A stretch of 64,000 bases of DNA, from positions 16,903,928-16,967,927 of the forward strand of contig JBCFYV010000001.1 in the NCBI GenBank assembly GCA_039000515.1, in the 5' to 3' direction. Below, one piece after another: positions 62,710-64,000 of the stretch. The DNA is from Timema cristinae (Eukaryota > Arthropoda > Insecta > Phasmatodea > Timematidae). The translations under genes were made by a program, and so were the position numbers. The notes beneath the pieces were generated by a model, which was not told the DNA's origin, did not search any database, and saw nothing but the letters and a program-made list of their open reading frames with translations. The first letter of the stretch is position 1. Each line of letters starts with the position of its first letter.

Positions 62710-63355
62710 AATATATGATATCATCCTTGATTTTTTTTAACAATATGATATCCAATATTTTTAGTTCTTGATATTCTATTTTGTTTATTTGTTTATGATA
62801 AATTTACAATGATATTTTGATACCTAATTAAATATAGCTTCAGGTTAGGGACAATCTCAATTTATAAACTATCCCATTTGATTTGTCTAAATAAACTTGG
62901 AGGTAAAATACACGACTTATTTATATAAACTCTTGTACAGACAAGTGTATATGCGGGGTTACAAACTATATGTCAAGAATTTGAGGATACTCAAACAAAA
63001 AGCCCAACAGATGAAATTGGCGAAAGTTTAAGTGGCTAGGGTCTCTGCAAAGTGGGTTATTATTCAACACACTATATGGTGTGACAACATATTTGGAGGG
63101 AGTGACATTATTAATTCGGTGTTTGTTTGGACACTATAGTGTCACACTGATAAAACGACTGAATTTTCTAAACTACGCAGAACATTTTAGTCAGAACAAA
63201 ACTAGAAAAGTGCGCAAAAATGCGTGATTTTTTGATGGGTAAATATTTAGTTACGTCACAAATTTAAAAAATCTATGAACGGTGGAGATGTCAAACATTG
63301 TAGGTGCTATTTTTAGTAAAATATGTTTTTTGATAGAGTATTCTTTTTTAGCACT
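62710..63355. other. AT-rich sequence, nothing recognised
   Basis: No repeat or frame that I can name. Confidence 0.35.
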
Positions 63356-63359
63356 GCTT

Positions 63360-63490
63360 ACTTACTTACTCTATGGCATTAGAAACTAGAAAGTTTATTA
63401 CCGAACTCACAAAAGTACGCCACCTCTCCATATCGTGAGCTAATTCTATCCAGTCTATCTCATTACACCCTATCTTTCAGGTCTATCTAA
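63360..63490 (-). pseudogene. Non-LTR retrotransposon 3' end, 5'-truncated copy 3
   Basis: The minus strand reads NEIDWIELAHDMERWRTFVS and ends at gccatagag with taagtaagtaag after the stop. It covers only the last ~40 codons. Confidence 0.7.
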
Positions 63491-64000
63491 ATGTTTTATC
63501 AATGTTAATCAATATAATGTATCTGGATAAGTATGTACTCAAAATTAATTGGAGTGAGAGTGGAAAATACATCAAGAGCGGAAATGATAAACGTTATGTG
63601 CCAAAAATAAAATGTTACAGGAAAAATAAAAAAAAAAAGGTTCTTGTATTAATTTTTTTAAATATTTTTGTCTAGAAAAAGTTCTGTAGCCTATTACAAC
63701 ATATCATACAATTAATGATTATCTCAAAATAATGTATTATTGACAGTAACAGTTTATAGTAACATAATAAAATATAACAGCCATAAACATGTTAAGTGCC
63801 ATATATACTTACTCTAAGTTATATGTGTACTTTAATGGGCTAACAACTGTAAGTGCTCCATGATGACATGTCACTTGTAACAAAGGAAAACTATGGTACA
63901 CTGCATAAAATAAATGATTATTAAAAAGGAAGACTAATATGTTTATAAAATTCACTATATATTAAGTTAGCTAGGCTCAAACCTCTGCTTGTTATATCGG
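63490..64000. other. AT-rich sequence, nothing recognised
   Basis: No repeat or frame that I can name. Confidence 0.35.

Overview
This is a eukaryotic, AT-rich, intron-rich window packed with short interspersed elements. It is most likely arthropod, probably insect. The reasons are the arthropod-like residues in the one recognisable gene, CCTAA-type repeats, very abundant tRNA-derived SINEs with TTA-rich tails, and an element ending in the CCGCGGGCAACAGCTA motif that I associate with insect genomes. It holds no bacterial operons, CRISPR array or rRNA. The tRNA-like sequences I can see all appear to be SINE heads or their remnants.

The one gene I recognise with confidence is an excitatory amino acid (glutamate/aspartate) transporter of the SLC1A/EAAT family. 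It lies on the minus strand from about 22378 down to the stop codon at 3027. Nine coding exons can be placed with GT/AG junctions and matching phases. They give 496 residues once three one-base gaps in exon 7 are allowed for. The 5' coding end is not certain: the first visible exon starts at a splice acceptor, with an internal ATG four codons in.

Upstream on the same strand, two phase-matched exons (34941-34797 and 30036-29937) join in frame to an exon at 23933-23817 that ends in a hydrophobic segment and a stop. I read this as the 3' part of an unrecognised gene for a tail-anchored protein. The same phase-0 donor at 29937 could also splice in frame to the first visible EAAT exon. Weaker exon candidates lie at 44657-44702 and 57404-57848 (minus) and at 54470-54630 and 55912-55982 (plus).

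The most unusual feature is a set of minisatellites built from exon edges. At 10290-10990 about nine copies of an ~82-bp unit each carry the last ~50 bases of EAAT exon 7 and its 5' splice donor. At 34935-35890 some twenty copies of a ~45-60-bp unit each carry the 3' splice acceptor of the exon at 34941. Other tandem arrays abut or closely flank exons at 11760-12170, 20880-21560, 24060-24480 and 34190-34785.

The rest is repeats. Several tRNA-derived SINE families are present, and two of them with different heads share one 3' tail. Many copies are nested, and several have target-site duplications of 10-15 bp. There are also fold-back elements, a pair of near-identical ~500-bp elements in opposite orientation, fragments of the 3' end of a non-LTR retrotransposon (one of which has seeded its own minisatellite), an LTR-like promoter segment at about 4600-5870, and many simple repeats. 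Single-base losses in exon 7 and in the adjoining repeat units suggest residual assembly indels.
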